A stretch of DNA of 64,000 bases from Pseudomonadota bacterium. GTDB lineage: Bacteria > Pseudomonadota > Alphaproteobacteria > Reyranellales > Reyranellaceae. The notes beneath the pieces are model-generated. The model was not told the DNA's origin, did not search any database, and worked only from the letters and a program-made list of their open reading frames with translations. A program made the translations under genes and the position numbers. The stretch's first letter is position 1. The number at the start of each line of letters is the position of its first letter. Where the stretch lies: the NCBI GenBank assembly GCA_018242505.1, contig JAFEBU010000027.1:1-64000 (forward strand), given 5' to 3'. This document shows, piece by piece, positions 7,806 through 17,321 of the stretch.

Positions 7806-9437
7806 ATGGAAAATCGTTTCCCGTTGATGTCGTTCCGTAGATCATCGGGAGCAATGGGTGCCGCAATGACGCCGAGGCCGGTGCAAGAGCTGTCTGATGC
7901 TATGGGCGATGCCGAGCGGTTTCGGCTGCTGGTCGGCGCCGTTCGGGACTATGCGATTTATATGCTGGATCCCGGCGGCCATGTCGTGAGCTGGAACGCC
8001 GGGGCGGAGCGTTTCAAGGGCTACAAGGCCGAAGAGGTGATCGGCCGCCACTTTTCGCTGTTCTACACCCCCGAGGACCAGGAGCGCAGGATACCCGAGT
8101 TCGCCCTCGACACCGCCAAGGTCTCCGGCAAGTTCGAGACCGAAGGCTGGCGCGTGCGCAAGGATGGGAGTCGCTTCTGGGCCCACGTGGTGATCGACCC
8201 TATCATCGATCCCGAGGGCAACCTGGTGGGGTTCGCCAAGATCACCCGAGACCTGACGGAACGGCGCGAGGCCCAGGACAAGCTGGAGAAGGCCAAGGAG
8301 GCTTTGTTCCAGTCACAGAAGATGGAGGCTATCGGCCGATTTACCGGGGGCGTCGCGCACGACTTCAACAACCTGCTTGCGGTGGTTCTCGGTGGTCTGG
8401 AGCTCGTTCAACGGCGCGTCGGCAACGACGACCATCAAGCCCACCGGTTGCTCGACAATATCAGGCAGGCGGCGCAACGCGGTGTCAATCTTACGCAAAG
8501 AATGCTGGCCTTCGCGCGCCGCCAGGAGCTCAAGCCGGAGCTGATCGATGTTTGCGCCCAAATAAGGGGGATGGCGGACATTCTCGATCGGTCGCTTGGT
8601 CCCGACATGACCTTGGTGACACGTTTGTCGAGGCAACCGGTGACAGTGCTGGTCGATCCGACCCAGCTCGAAATGGCTGCACTGAATCTTGCCGTGAATG
8701 CGCGAGACGCAATGCCGGCGGGAGGGACGGTCGCCATCGAGGTGGATATCGAGACGCTGGATGACAGTAATGACCACAGTCTGAATGCCGGCCGCTATGC
8801 CGTCTTGGCGGTGATCGACCACGGGACAGGTATGGATGAGGAAACGGCGCGGCAGGCGATCGAGCCGTTCTTTTCCACCAAGGGCATCGGCAAAGGAACT
8901 GGCCTTGGCCTGTCCATGGTCCACGGACTGGCCGAGCAGTCGGGAGGCCGGTTTGTGCTGAGCAGCACGCTCGGAAAGGGCACCACAGCGACTCTGCTGT
9001 TGCCGTTGCAGTCGGCAGTCATCACTGAAGAACTGGAGCGGAGCGCCATGGAGGCATTGCCGTCGCCGGCGCTGAACCTGCTTGCCGTTGATGATGACGC
9101 ACTCGTTCTGATGAATACCGCTGCGATGCTCGAAGAGGCCGGCCACTCTGTGACGACGGCCTATTCGGGCCAGGAGGCGCTCAAGGTCATCGGTCAGTCG
9201 AAGCCGTTCGACGCGCTGATCACCGATCAGGGAATGCCGAACATGACCGGACAACAGCTGATCGAGCGCGTATGGACACTGTTCCCGAAGATGCCCGTTG
9301 TTCTGGCAACAGGCTATGCCGAGACGCCGCCCGGCCTGGGGCCAGACGTGATTAGGTTGAGCAAGCCGTTCCTGCAAGCGCAGCTGCTTGAGGCCGTCAG
9401 AAGCGCGACGGTGAATGCGATTCGTCCTCGTCAGTAG
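7806..9437 (+). CDS. PAS-domain hybrid sensor histidine kinase with receiver domain
   Basis: A 543-aa soluble hybrid kinase. The PAS domain is at about 38-155 (AERFRLLVGAVRDYAIYMLD to FAKITRDLTERR). The dimerisation/phosphoacceptor domain has H185 in GVAHDFNNLL, followed by the N box NLAVNARDAMP (294-304) and the G boxes DHGTGM and GKGTGLGLSMV. A C-terminal receiver domain has its phosphoacceptor D474 in LITDQGMPNM. There are no transmembrane helices, so it senses a cytoplasmic cue. The start is uncertain: ATG 7806 lacks a ribosome site and abuts the 16-bp array; in-frame ATGs at 7827, 7854 and 7866 are alternatives. No separate response regulator is adjacent. Confidence 0.9.
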   Translation: MENRFPLMSFRRSSGAMGAAMTPRPVQELSDAMGDAERFRLLVGAVRDYAIYMLDPGGHVVSWNAGAERFKGYKAEEVIGRHFSLFYTPEDQERRIPEFALDTAKVSGKFETEGWRVRKDGSRFWAHVVIDPIIDPEGNLVGFAKITRDLTERREAQDKLEKAKEALFQSQKMEAIGRFTGGVAHDFNNLLAVVLGGLELVQRRVGNDDHQAHRLLDNIRQAAQRGVNLTQRMLAFARRQELKPELIDVCAQIRGMADILDRSLGPDMTLVTRLSRQPVTVLVDPTQLEMAALNLAVNARDAMPAGGTVAIEVDIETLDDSNDHSLNAGRYAVLAVIDHGTGMDEETARQAIEPFFSTKGIGKGTGLGLSMVHGLAEQSGGRFVLSSTLGKGTTATLLLPLQSAVITEELERSAMEALPSPALNLLAVDDDALVLMNTAAMLEEAGHSVTTAYSGQEALKVIGQSKPFDALITDQGMPNMTGQQLIERVWTLFPKMPVVLATGYAETPPGLGPDVIRLSKPFLQAQLLEAVRSATVNAIRPRQ

Positions 9438-9527
9438 GTTGCGCTTTCGGTTCTGCGGCCTTGGTTTGCCCCACGGCGGCGACGGCATGATCGACGGCAG
9501 CATCGGAAATGGCGGCGTTCCGCCCCA

Positions 9528-10337
9528 TCAGGCAACCCTCAGCAGGACCACGCCCCAGGCGATCAGCAGGAGGCCGCCGACGCGTGCGATCCAGATGCCT
9601 GAGGGAAACAGCTTCTCGACCAGAACCACCACGGCGAGCCCGGCCACCCACAGGAGGTTCATGGCGCCGACAGCGAACAGCAGCGCCATCAGGACCCAGC
9701 AGCAGCCGAGGCAGTAGAGGCCATGCTCGAGGCCCATGCGCAACGCGCCGCCAGCCCCGCTTCGCCAATGGTTGAGCACGAAGTCGAACGGGGAGCGACA
9801 ATGGCTGAGGCACAGCTGCTTGAGGGGTGACAGCTGGTAGAGGCCGGCCGCGATGAACAGGGCGCCGCCAAGCACCGGACTGGTGACCTTCATCGCCATC
9901 GGCGACAGCAGGCTCGCCTGCTCGAGCCCCCACTGTGCGAGCGTCGCGGCGACGCTGAAGCCGCCCCATGCCAGGAGATAGCCCGAGGCGAACATCGCCG
10001 TCGGCACATAGGGCTGATGGCGGGCGCGCGCATTGCGGTTGATCGAAGCGAAGGTGAGCACCATCGGGGTGGCGCTGGGCAGCATCATGCCGATCATCAT
10101 GACCCACCACATCGCGAGCAGGAGGAGGAGATCGATTGTGCCTTTTGGCGGCATCGTCATCTCCGGATCCATCGCCCCCATGTCGGCGGCGGTGTCGGCG
10201 AGATAGAGCCAACACAGGACAACGACGCCGGCAAGGGCGCCGACGATCGAAACGCGCTGACGGACCAGCAACTGCCCGATCACGGACGGCCGAGCTTGTT
10301 GCTCAGGCTCCCCAGGCAAATGGCGCGAAGTGCCCAT
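9528..10337 (-). CDS. DUF2182 integral membrane protein
   Basis: A membrane protein of about 269 aa with roughly seven hydrophobic segments and a conserved first-helix region (MWWVMMIGMMLPSATPMVL). Further conserved pieces are LKQLCLSHCRSP and GLYCLGCCWVLMALLF, with clustered Cys and His that suggest metal binding. I chose the ATG at 10337, preceded by GGAAAAGG, which makes it overlap the end of the DUF1326 gene by 35 bp. The open frame extends to 10406, and a GTG at 10283 is a third option. DUF2182 proteins are characteristically paired with DUF1326 genes, as here. The function is unknown. Confidence 0.85.
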   Translation of the reverse strand: MGTSRHLPGEPEQQARPSVIGQLLVRQRVSIVGALAGVVVLCWLYLADTAADMGAMDPEMTMPPKGTIDLLLLLAMWWVMMIGMMLPSATPMVLTFASINRNARARHQPYVPTAMFASGYLLAWGGFSVAATLAQWGLEQASLLSPMAMKVTSPVLGGALFIAAGLYQLSPLKQLCLSHCRSPFDFVLNHWRSGAGGALRMGLEHGLYCLGCCWVLMALLFAVGAMNLLWVAGLAVVVLVEKLFPSGIWIARVGGLLLIAWGVVLLRVA

Positions 10338-10926
10338 TGTTGCCTTTTCCGGCCAGGCCGAGCGCAAGGCCAAAGCCTTGCACCTCCAGATTGCTCGCTC
10401 GTGCAAGCGCGAGCCGCCGGTTTGCCGGATGCGCCGTGTTGTCGATGTAGTAGGGTTCGCTGGTGCGGTTGCGTGAGGTCACGCCCTCGATCGCAAAGGC
10501 GAGCACGCCGGGGATCTTTGTCGAACGGCGAAGGCCGTCGGCTGTGAATTCGATCGGGTGGTATTCGATTCCGCGGAAATCGCTCACCAGATTGTCGCGG
10601 ATCATCTGCGGCGGTCCTCCGGCTGTACCGCCGGCGATGGCGGAGAGCGCCTGTCGCTGTGCCTCGTTCGCCGTCTCGTCGACCACGGCGCCGAATATCC
10701 AGCCGCCATCCGACATGATCCGACCCGAGCGAATGACCAGCGCGAACTTCAGGCCATCGAGCGAGACCTCGTGGTGGTGACCATGGTCGATGCGGTAGAT
10801 CATCAGAGCCGTGCAATGCTCGTGGGTCGCCGGCGCCTGCGGATTGGTGAAGATGCAAGGACAAAGATAGTCGCAGTTGCAGCTTTCCATGTATTCGCCG
10901 CTCAACTCCCAGGTCTTCTGCGTCAT
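10303..10926 (-). CDS. DUF1326 domain-containing protein
   Basis: A 207-aa cytoplasmic protein with the family hallmark Cys cluster near the N-terminus (ESCNCDYLCPCIF). The rest (IDHGHHHEVSLDGLKFALV, SDFRGIEYHPIEFTADG) matches the family, whose biochemical role is unknown. The Cys/His content suggests metal binding. The start is backed by GGGAG upstream. It lies directly upstream of and overlaps the DUF2182 membrane protein, so the two likely form one complex or pathway. Confidence 0.88.
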   Translation of the reverse strand: MTQKTWELSGEYMESCNCDYLCPCIFTNPQAPATHEHCTALMIYRIDHGHHHEVSLDGLKFALVIRSGRIMSDGGWIFGAVVDETANEAQRQALSAIAGGTAGGPPQMIRDNLVSDFRGIEYHPIEFTADGLRRSTKIPGVLAFAIEGVTSRNRTSEPYYIDNTAHPANRRLALARASNLEVQGFGLALGLAGKGNNGHFAPFAWGA

Positions 10927-10993
10927 GGCGGTCGCTCCCTGCTGCGGGGCATTCTATTGCACAGGCAGGGCCTGCGAAAATCGTTGAATCGCG

Positions 10994-11764
10994 TCAGGCC
11001 GCCCGCCTGCGATCCAGCAGGGCTGCGCCGAACGCTTGGAACAGGGTGCGGTTGATGGGGTTGACCTGCGGATCGTATTCCGCGTGCCACTGGACGCCGA
11101 GCGCGAACGACATAGCGTCGGCGATACGAATCGCCTCGATCGTGCCGTCTTCCGCCACACCCTCGATCACGATCCGCTTGCCGGGCTCGAGAATGCCCTG
11201 GCCATGAAGCGAATTCACGCGGATCGTCTCGCAGCCAAGAAGCTTTGCGAAGGCGCCACGCGGCGCCAACCGCACCTCATGGCGGTCGGCGAACACGACT
11301 TCTGGATCGGGATGGATGTCTCCGTTCTCGAGGCGTGGCATGCGATGGTTCATGCGGCCCGGCAGCTCGCGGATCTCGGGATGCAGAGAACCGCCGAATG
11401 CGACGTTCATTTCCTGGAGGCCCCGGCAGATGCCGAACAAGGGTACGGCCCGTTCGACACAGGCCTCGATCAGCGCCAGGGCCATCGCGTCGCGATCGGG
11501 GTCGTAGGGTTCATGCCGAGTATCGGGTTCGACGCCAAAGCATGACGGGTGGACGTTGGCGCGCGCACCCGTCAGAAGGATGCCATCGACGCTGCCGAGC
11601 AGCGCGCCGATGTCCGTGATGTCCGGCGTGCCGGCAAACATCAGGGGAAGTGCACCCGCGACTTCCGCGATCGCCCGGAGGTTGCGCTGTCCGACGATCT
11701 GTACATTGTGACGGTCATTGATCAGGTGGGCGCTTCCGATGACGCCAACCACGGGTTTTCTCAT
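10994..11764 (-). CDS. Gamma-glutamyl-gamma-aminobutyrate hydrolase family protein (peptidase C26, PuuD-like)
   Basis: A 256-aa class I glutamine-amidotransferase-fold hydrolase. The nucleophile cysteine is in PLFGICRGLQEMNVAFGG and the His of the triad in LGVQWHAEYD. The ILLTGARANVHPSCFG stretch matches the GGxDV-P region of PuuD-like enzymes. It probably cleaves gamma-glutamyl amide bonds of gamma-glutamylated amines, but no puuABC partners lie nearby, so the substrate is open. No clear ribosome site precedes the ATG at 11764. Confidence 0.85.
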   Translation of the reverse strand: MRKPVVGVIGSAHLINDRHNVQIVGQRNLRAIAEVAGALPLMFAGTPDITDIGALLGSVDGILLTGARANVHPSCFGVEPDTRHEPYDPDRDAMALALIEACVERAVPLFGICRGLQEMNVAFGGSLHPEIRELPGRMNHRMPRLENGDIHPDPEVVFADRHEVRLAPRGAFAKLLGCETIRVNSLHGQGILEPGKRIVIEGVAEDGTIEAIRIADAMSFALGVQWHAEYDPQVNPINRTLFQAFGAALLDRRRAA

Positions 11765-11968
11765 TGAGGCGCTCGCACAGAAAATACTGCTGCCAGTTAA
11801 CCCAATTTCCGGGCGGTCCGCGAGTCTCGATACCCGGGCGCCGAGCGCGGCGGAGCGTTCAGTCCTTCATTGCGCATGGCGAGTGACGTCGGCTGGGATT
11901 CCTTCATTGCCACCCGGCAATCGAGGCTCGCGTTGCGCACAAGACAGGGGATGCCGCAATCGTCCTGG

Positions 11969-12004
11969 CCGAGCGCCGAGAGGTTGCCGAGCACCGAGAG
12001 GATC
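11969..12004. repeat. 18-bp tandem duplication
   Basis: CCGAGCGCCGAGAGGTTG at 11969-11986 is followed directly by CCGAGCACCGAGAGGATC, with three differences by hand count. Confidence 0.8.
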
Positions 12005-12119
12005 TAGAATCCTGCAGCCGCGTACCGCCCGTCCGTGCGCCGCACACGGTCTTGCCTGGCCGTGTCTGCGCCTTTGCCGGCGAAGGCTCCCTATCGGATG
12101 GAATGCCCCGCCGCAGGAG

Positions 12120-12151
12120 CAACTATAAGAAGCAGCAATTATAAGAAGCAG
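12120..12151. repeat. 16-bp tandem duplication
   Basis: CAACTATAAGAAGCAG at 12120-12135 is repeated immediately with one C-to-T difference at 12136-12151. Confidence 0.9.
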
Positions 12152-12176
12152 TGGGACAAATCACGTTCGTTTCTAC

Positions 12177-12210
12177 GCTGAGGCCGATACAGAGCTGAGG
12201 CCGATACAGA
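12177..12210. repeat. 17-bp perfect tandem duplication
   Basis: GCTGAGGCCGATACAGA occurs twice head to tail at 12177-12193 and 12194-12210 with no difference. Confidence 0.95.
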
Positions 12211-12248
12211 AAGGAAATTAGTCAACGCTTCTGAAGAAATCGGTGCGG

Positions 12249-14225
12249 CTAAGGTTCCTTGGCCTTGCGCCGCGCCTGGTCGTACTTGGCCAGAGCCGCC
12301 GCCGCCTGCTGCTGCAGGGCGGCGAACTGGACGGCCGTCAGGTAGCCGGTCGCCGGCGCGTCCTGCGTCTTTTGCCACGCTGCAATCATCGAGCGGCTGA
12401 TCGATCCAAAATAGCCCGTCGTCGGAACGGTATGACCCAGTGCCGTCAGGGCCACCTGCACCCGCTTGCGATCCTGATCGGAGAGGTTCAGCGCCACCTC
12501 GGCTTGTCGGGCTTCGGCCTCGGGCGGCACCTGTCCGCCGAGCGTGGCAAACTGGGTGGCATCGAGGAAGCCTGTGTCCGGCAAGCCCTGGGTTTTCTGC
12601 CATGCCGAGATCATCGACCGGGTGATCGGCCCGAAGTAACCGGTCGCCGAGACCGGGTGGCCGAGAGCTGTCAGTGCCGTCTGCACGCGCCGGCGATCCC
12701 GCTCGGAGAGATTCAATGTTGCTTCGGCCTTTTCGGCCTGCTGTCGGAGCTCGGCTGCGGTCGGCGGCGGACGTTCGGCCGCCTTTGCTGCCGATGCGTC
12801 GGCCTGGCGTTGGGCCTCCTCGGCTGCCTGGCGCTGAGCCGCGTCCTGAGCCGCCGCGCGCGCCGCCGCTTCTGCGGACGATTGCGTTGCCTCGACCGCT
12901 GTCTTCTGGTGGCTCTCGCGCGCTTGCTGGGTGTCTTCCTCGCGACGTGCCGTCTCGACCGTCGCACGTTCGACTTCGGAGGGTGTCGCCGGGGTATCGC
13001 TCGCGGCCGGTGTCGTTGCCATGCCCGCCGTGGCCGCTGCGTCCGGTGCCGTCTGCTGCCGCGACTGGGCCACGACAGGGCGGCGCGCGGGATCGGTGGC
13101 CTCGGTAACGGGCGCCGTCAGCTTCAGAGCGCCATCGGCCACCACGGCGGCCACCAGGATCGCCGCGGCGACGCCGATCCAGAGCCCCATGCTGCGCCGG
13201 GTTCCGGCTCGGGACGGGTGGATGGTTCTCGCGGCGGCCGATGGGCCGCGCATCACAAACGTCGCCGGCTCGTCGAGCGGGCCGGCCGGCGGCAGGATCG
13301 CCCTCCAGTCGGCGATCGATTGTGGCCGCTCATCGGGACGCAGCGCCAGCCCGGCATCGATGCCGATCAACAGGCCGGGCGAGAAACCTGCCGGCATCAA
13401 CTTGGCCAGCGGCTGGTAGGTGTCGTCGAGCATGCGGTCGAAGGTGCTGGGCGGCGGTGCGCCGGTGATCGCATGATAGAGTGTCGCCGACAGGCCGTAG
13501 ATGTCGGTCCAGGGCCCTTGCTTGGCCGAGGAGAACTGCTCGGCGGCGGCGTAGCCTGGCGTGAAAGAAGCGGCCATCGCCGCGGTACGGCCGGCCATCG
13601 CCGCACGGGCGGCGCCGAAATCGATCAGCGTCGGATTGCCCCTGGCATCGACGATGATGTTGGCCGGCTTGATGTCATGATGAAGGAGCCCCGCGGCATG
13701 CGCCTCCTGCAGCGCGTCGAGCAGGGAGGAAAACATCCGCTCGATGACTGCGGGCGGCAAAATGTTGTCGCGCAGCAAGCGGCGGCGCAGTGGTTCCCCT
13801 TCCGCCGGCGCCATGACGAGATAGACCGTGCCGTTGGCTTCCAGCAGATCGAGCACGCGCACGATGGCAGGTACCTGGCCGAGCCGGGAAAGCGCGCGAG
13901 CCTCGGCGACGAAGCGTTCACGTCCCCAGGCGAACGGCTCGCCGAGGTCGGTCGTGCGCGGCAAGACGTTCGCGATGCCGTCGCGCAGGGCAAGCGATGT
14001 CGGCAGGTATTCCTTGAGGACCACCTGATCCTCAAGGCGCGTGTCGCGGGCGAGATACGTGACGCCGAATCCACCCTGGCCAAGGACCGAGATGATTTCA
14101 TAGTCGTTCAGCCGCGTACCGGCCGGCAGTACGCCGCGCACATCCTTGCTTGGTCCCGTCCCGGGCACCAGGTCCCCCAGCCGGTTGAAGTGTCCTGCTG
14201 TCGCCACGACCATAGGGGGCGGCAA
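12249..14225 (-). CDS. Transmembrane serine/threonine protein kinase with duplicated C-terminal module
   Basis: A 658-aa Hanks-type kinase. Glycine loop LGQGGFGVTY (48-57), ATP-binding Lys at about 71 (VVLKEYL), catalytic loop HDIKPAN (183-189), IDFGAARA (201-208). A single membrane helix (about 346-366) leads to an Ala/Gln-rich, probably coiled linker (about 420-500). The outer part has two near-identical 59-aa repeats, about 504-562 and 579-637. Each contains the pattern RVQ-ALTALGH, TGYFG-I-RSMI-AWQKTQ and resembles a peptidoglycan-binding-type fold. It is likely a surface-sensing kinase, topology kinase-in, repeats-out. No phosphatase gene is adjacent. Confidence 0.9.
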   Translation of the reverse strand: MPPPMVVATAGHFNRLGDLVPGTGPSKDVRGVLPAGTRLNDYEIISVLGQGGFGVTYLARDTRLEDQVVLKEYLPTSLALRDGIANVLPRTTDLGEPFAWGRERFVAEARALSRLGQVPAIVRVLDLLEANGTVYLVMAPAEGEPLRRRLLRDNILPPAVIERMFSSLLDALQEAHAAGLLHHDIKPANIIVDARGNPTLIDFGAARAAMAGRTAAMAASFTPGYAAAEQFSSAKQGPWTDIYGLSATLYHAITGAPPPSTFDRMLDDTYQPLAKLMPAGFSPGLLIGIDAGLALRPDERPQSIADWRAILPPAGPLDEPATFVMRGPSAAARTIHPSRAGTRRSMGLWIGVAAAILVAAVVADGALKLTAPVTEATDPARRPVVAQSRQQTAPDAAATAGMATTPAASDTPATPSEVERATVETARREEDTQQARESHQKTAVEATQSSAEAAARAAAQDAAQRQAAEEAQRQADASAAKAAERPPPTAAELRQQAEKAEATLNLSERDRRRVQTALTALGHPVSATGYFGPITRSMISAWQKTQGLPDTGFLDATQFATLGGQVPPEAEARQAEVALNLSDQDRKRVQVALTALGHTVPTTGYFGSISRSMIAAWQKTQDAPATGYLTAVQFAALQQQAAAALAKYDQARRKAKEP

Positions 14226-14295
14226 GACAAGCCGTCAACATAAGCCGGAGAGCGGAACCGAACCAGAGGATCAAGAGGTCCGGGCTGCGACGAAC

Positions 14296-16146
14296 CTATT
14301 TCTTGAGCTGCCCCACGTCGCGCACCGCACCGCGCGCGGCATTGGTGGTGAGCGCCGCATAGGCGCGGAGCGCGGCCGACACGTTGCGCTTGCGGTCGGC
14401 CGGCTGCCACGCGGCGCTGCCTTTCGCTGCCATCGCGGTCCGGCGCTTCGCCAGGACGGTGTCCTCCACTTCGAGGCTGATCGAGCGGTTGGGGATATCG
14501 ATCGTGATCGGATCGCCGGTCTCGACCAGCGCGATCAGGCCGCCTTCTGCCGCTTCCGGCGAGACATGGCCGATGGACAGGCCAGAACTGCCGCCCGAGA
14601 AGCGTCCGTCCGTGACGAGAGCGCAGGCTTTGCCCAAGCCTTTCGATTTGAGATAGCTGGTTGGATAAAGCATTTCCTGCATGCCCGGTCCGCCCTTCGG
14701 GCCTTCGTAGCGGACGACCACCACATCGCCGGCTTTGACTTCGTTGGTGAGGATGCCGGCCACGGCGGCGTCCTGGCTTTCGAAGACGCGGGCCTGGCCG
14801 CGGAAGGTGAGGATCGACGCGTCGACGCCGGCCGTTTTTACGATGCAGCCTTCCGGCGCGAGATTGCCGAACAGCACGGCGAGGCCGCCGTCCTTGCTGA
14901 AGGGATGGTCGACGGAGCGAATCACGCCCGTCTCGCGATCGGTGTCGAGATCGTCCCAGCGGGCCGATTGGCTGAACGCCACCTGTGTCGGCACGCCGCC
15001 GGGTGCGGCGCGAAAGAATGTATGGACGTCCTCGCGATTGGTGCGGCGGATATCCCAGTGGGCGAGCGCATCGGCGATCGTTGGTGTATGCACGGTCGGC
15101 TGGCTCGCATCGATCAGGCCCGCACGCTCCAGCTCGCCCAGGATCGCCATGATGCCGCCGGCGCGATGGACATCCTCCACATGGACGTCGTTCTTCGCCG
15201 GCGCGACCTTGCACAGGCACGGCACACGGCGCGACAGCCGGTCGATATCGGTCATGGTGAAGGGCACGCCGCCTTCCTGCGCGGCGGCCAGCAGATGCAG
15301 CACCGTGTTGGTCGAGCCGCCCATCGCAATGTCGAGGCTCATCGCGTTCTCGAAGGCGCTGAAGGTGGCGATGTTGCGCGGCAGCGCAGTGGCGTCGTCC
15401 TGCTCGTACCAGCGCCGCGCGAGATCGACCACCACATGGCCGGCCTCACGGAACAGCTTCTCGCGATCGGCATGGGTGGCGAGCACCGAGCCGTTGCCGG
15501 GCAAGGCGAGGCCGAGCGCCTCGGTCAGGCAGTTCATGGAGTTGGCGGTGAACATGCCCGAGCACGAGCCGCAGGTCGGACAGGCCGAGCGCTCGACGGT
15601 GCGCACCTCTGCATCGCTGTAGCTGTCGTCTGCGGCAACGACCATGGCGTCGATAAGGTCCACTGCACGCCGGGTGCCTTTCACGACAACCTTGCCGGCT
15701 TCCATCGGGCCGCCCGAGACGAAGACAGTCGGGATGTTGAGCCGCATCGTCGCCATCAGCATGCCTGGCGTGATCTTGTCGCAATTGGAGATGCAGACCA
15801 GCGCATCGGCGCAATGGGCGTTGACCATGTATTCGACGCTGTCGGCGATCAGCTCTCGGCTCGGCAGCGAATAGAGCATGCCGTCATGGCCCATCGCGAT
15901 ACCGTCATCGACGGCGATTGTATTGAACTCCTTGGCGACACCGCCGGCCGCCTCGATCTCGCCGGCGACGAGCTGGCCCAGGTCCTTCAGGTGGACATGG
16001 CCGGGCACGAACTGGGTGAAGCTGTTGGCGATGGCGATGATCGGCTTGCCGAAATCCTCGTCCTTCATCCCGGTCGCGCGCCACAAGCCTCGGGCGCCGG
16101 CCATGTTGCGGCCATGAGTCGTGGTTCGGGAACGGTATTTCGGCAT
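14296..16146 (-). CDS. ilvD: Dihydroxy-acid dehydratase
   Basis: A 616-aa Fe-S dehydratase of the IlvD/Edd family. It converts 2,3-dihydroxy-3-methyl acids to 2-keto acids in valine/isoleucine synthesis (EC 4.2.1.9). It begins [20 protein letters not shown]. It carries the cluster Cys motifs [12 protein letters not shown] and [20 protein letters not shown], plus [20 protein letters not shown] near the C-terminus. The length matches E. coli-type IlvD. It stands alone, divergent from a LysR regulator. A sugar-acid dehydratase role is possible in this superfamily, but the N-terminus argues for true IlvD. Confidence 0.93.
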   Translation of the reverse strand: MPKYRSRTTTHGRNMAGARGLWRATGMKDEDFGKPIIAIANSFTQFVPGHVHLKDLGQLVAGEIEAAGGVAKEFNTIAVDDGIAMGHDGMLYSLPSRELIADSVEYMVNAHCADALVCISNCDKITPGMLMATMRLNIPTVFVSGGPMEAGKVVVKGTRRAVDLIDAMVVAADDSYSDAEVRTVERSACPTCGSCSGMFTANSMNCLTEALGLALPGNGSVLATHADREKLFREAGHVVVDLARRWYEQDDATALPRNIATFSAFENAMSLDIAMGGSTNTVLHLLAAAQEGGVPFTMTDIDRLSRRVPCLCKVAPAKNDVHVEDVHRAGGIMAILGELERAGLIDASQPTVHTPTIADALAHWDIRRTNREDVHTFFRAAPGGVPTQVAFSQSARWDDLDTDRETGVIRSVDHPFSKDGGLAVLFGNLAPEGCIVKTAGVDASILTFRGQARVFESQDAAVAGILTNEVKAGDVVVVRYEGPKGGPGMQEMLYPTSYLKSKGLGKACALVTDGRFSGGSSGLSIGHVSPEAAEGGLIALVETGDPITIDIPNRSISLEVEDTVLAKRRTAMAAKGSAAWQPADRKRNVSAALRAYAALTTNAARGAVRDVGQLKK

Positions 16147-16208
16147 GATCCAGGCCTCCGATAAGTCGGAGACCTCGGTACCCGGGTTCTAAAGCAACGT
16201 AAAATATA

Positions 16209-16225
16209 TTATTTGATGATAATAA
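16209..16225. promoter_or_regulatory. AT-rich inverted repeat between ilvD and LysR gene
   Basis: TTATT-N7-AATAA at 16209-16225 lies in an AT-rich patch of the 97-bp divergent intergenic region. It is 19 bp upstream of the LysR start and about 63 bp upstream of the ilvD start. It has the layout of a LysR-type binding site, which is inference. Confidence 0.4.
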
Positions 16226-16243
16226 GGTCGTTGGAGATATGAA

Positions 16244-17152
16244 TTGGACGTCCGTCAGCTCAGGCATTTCCTGGCGGTGGCCGAGATGCTTCATTTCGGC
16301 AGAGCCGCCGAACGGCTGGGTATGACACAGCCGCCGCTCAGCCAGTCGATCCTGGCGCTGGAGCGGGAGCTTGGCGTTTCCCTCTTTGCGCGGACCAAAC
16401 GGAGCGTCGCGCTCACCCCGTTCGGGGCGGTGTGGCTGGGGCATGTCCGCGCCGCGCTCGACGGGATCGATACGTTGCCGGAGATCGCCCGGCGCCTGCG
16501 CGACGGCGAGAAAGGCCGCCTCGACCTCTCGTTCGTCAGCACGGCCGACTACAGCGTTTTGCCGACGCTGGTCCGCCGCTACGCGTCGCTTTATCCCGAT
16601 GTCGAGATCGTCTTGAGCGAGGCGACCAGCGATGTGCAGATCGCGGCGCTGCTCGAAGGGAGCGGACATGCCGGCATCGTCATCTCGCCGGCGCAGGATG
16701 CGCTCGCCGGGCGGTTGGCCTACCGAAAACTCGTCTCCGAGCCGCTGATTGCGGCGATTCCGGAGAATTGGCTGGAGGGTGGACGCCTCGCCCTGGTTGG
16801 CGAGATGTTGCCGCCGGCGGGGGTGATCGAAGCGCCGCTGATCGTCTTTCCCCGCCACCTGGCGCCGGCCTTCTACGATCTCGTTGTCGGATACTACGCC
16901 TCGCACGGCCGGCAGGCCCGCATCGCTCAGGAAGCGATACAGATGCAAACGATCATCAGCCTCGTTTCGGCCGGTATGGGCATCGCCCTTGTCCCCGCTT
17001 CTTTGCGCCATCTCGCGCGCACGGACGTGCGCTACGTGGATCTGGTGGACCCGCCGGCACTCGAAACCGGCATCGTCTGGCGCCGCGATGACACGACGCC
17101 GACCTTGCACCGCTTTCTCGGCGTTGTGATCGAAACGCTCCGGGCCGGCTGA
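16244..17152 (+). CDS. LysR-family transcriptional regulator (TTG start)
   Basis: A 302-aa LysR regulator with the N-terminal winged HTH (DVRQLRHFLAVAEMLHFGRA, MTQPPLSQSILALERELG) and a C-terminal effector domain (LDLSFVSTADYSVLPTLV, AGMGIALVPASLRHL). The start is TTG at 16244, 7 nt after a GGAG site. An ATG at 16239 is in a different frame. It is divergent from ilvD with 97 bp between and could control it. The C-terminal half resembles the BenM/CatM-like group, which responds to small carboxylic acids (inference). Confidence 0.92.
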   Translation: MDVRQLRHFLAVAEMLHFGRAAERLGMTQPPLSQSILALERELGVSLFARTKRSVALTPFGAVWLGHVRAALDGIDTLPEIARRLRDGEKGRLDLSFVSTADYSVLPTLVRRYASLYPDVEIVLSEATSDVQIAALLEGSGHAGIVISPAQDALAGRLAYRKLVSEPLIAAIPENWLEGGRLALVGEMLPPAGVIEAPLIVFPRHLAPAFYDLVVGYYASHGRQARIAQEAIQMQTIISLVSAGMGIALVPASLRHLARTDVRYVDLVDPPALETGIVWRRDDTTPTLHRFLGVVIETLRAG

Positions 17153-17321
17153 CGTCTGCACGACGTTTCGAACGTCAAGGCGGCTCCCGTTTGGTGGATG
17201 GAAGCGCCGCAATACCCGTGGTCGCCAGATCTGCCCCGGTCGGGCCAACCTGGTCCGTCGTAGTGAAGAGGCGATCGGGAAGAAGCACATCCACAATTGG
17301 CAGGCACAATTGGTAGGGACG

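Larger units (their letters stand above)
11765..12248. other. 484-bp intergenic region with several small tandem duplications
   Basis: No gene is supported. The stretch carries three independent two-copy tandem duplications of 16-18 bp, listed separately, between the C26 hydrolase start and the Ser/Thr kinase stop. Confidence 0.6.

Noticed and set aside
7489..7866. Periodic peptides with repeated MPGRRDAGSPGCR on both strands
   Set aside because: They are translations of the 16-bp DNA repeat in all frames; no ribosome site or family supports them as proteins.
12243..14243. A 666-codon plus-strand open frame over the Ser/Thr kinase
   Set aside because: Antisense to a kinase with complete catalytic motifs; no recognisable features.
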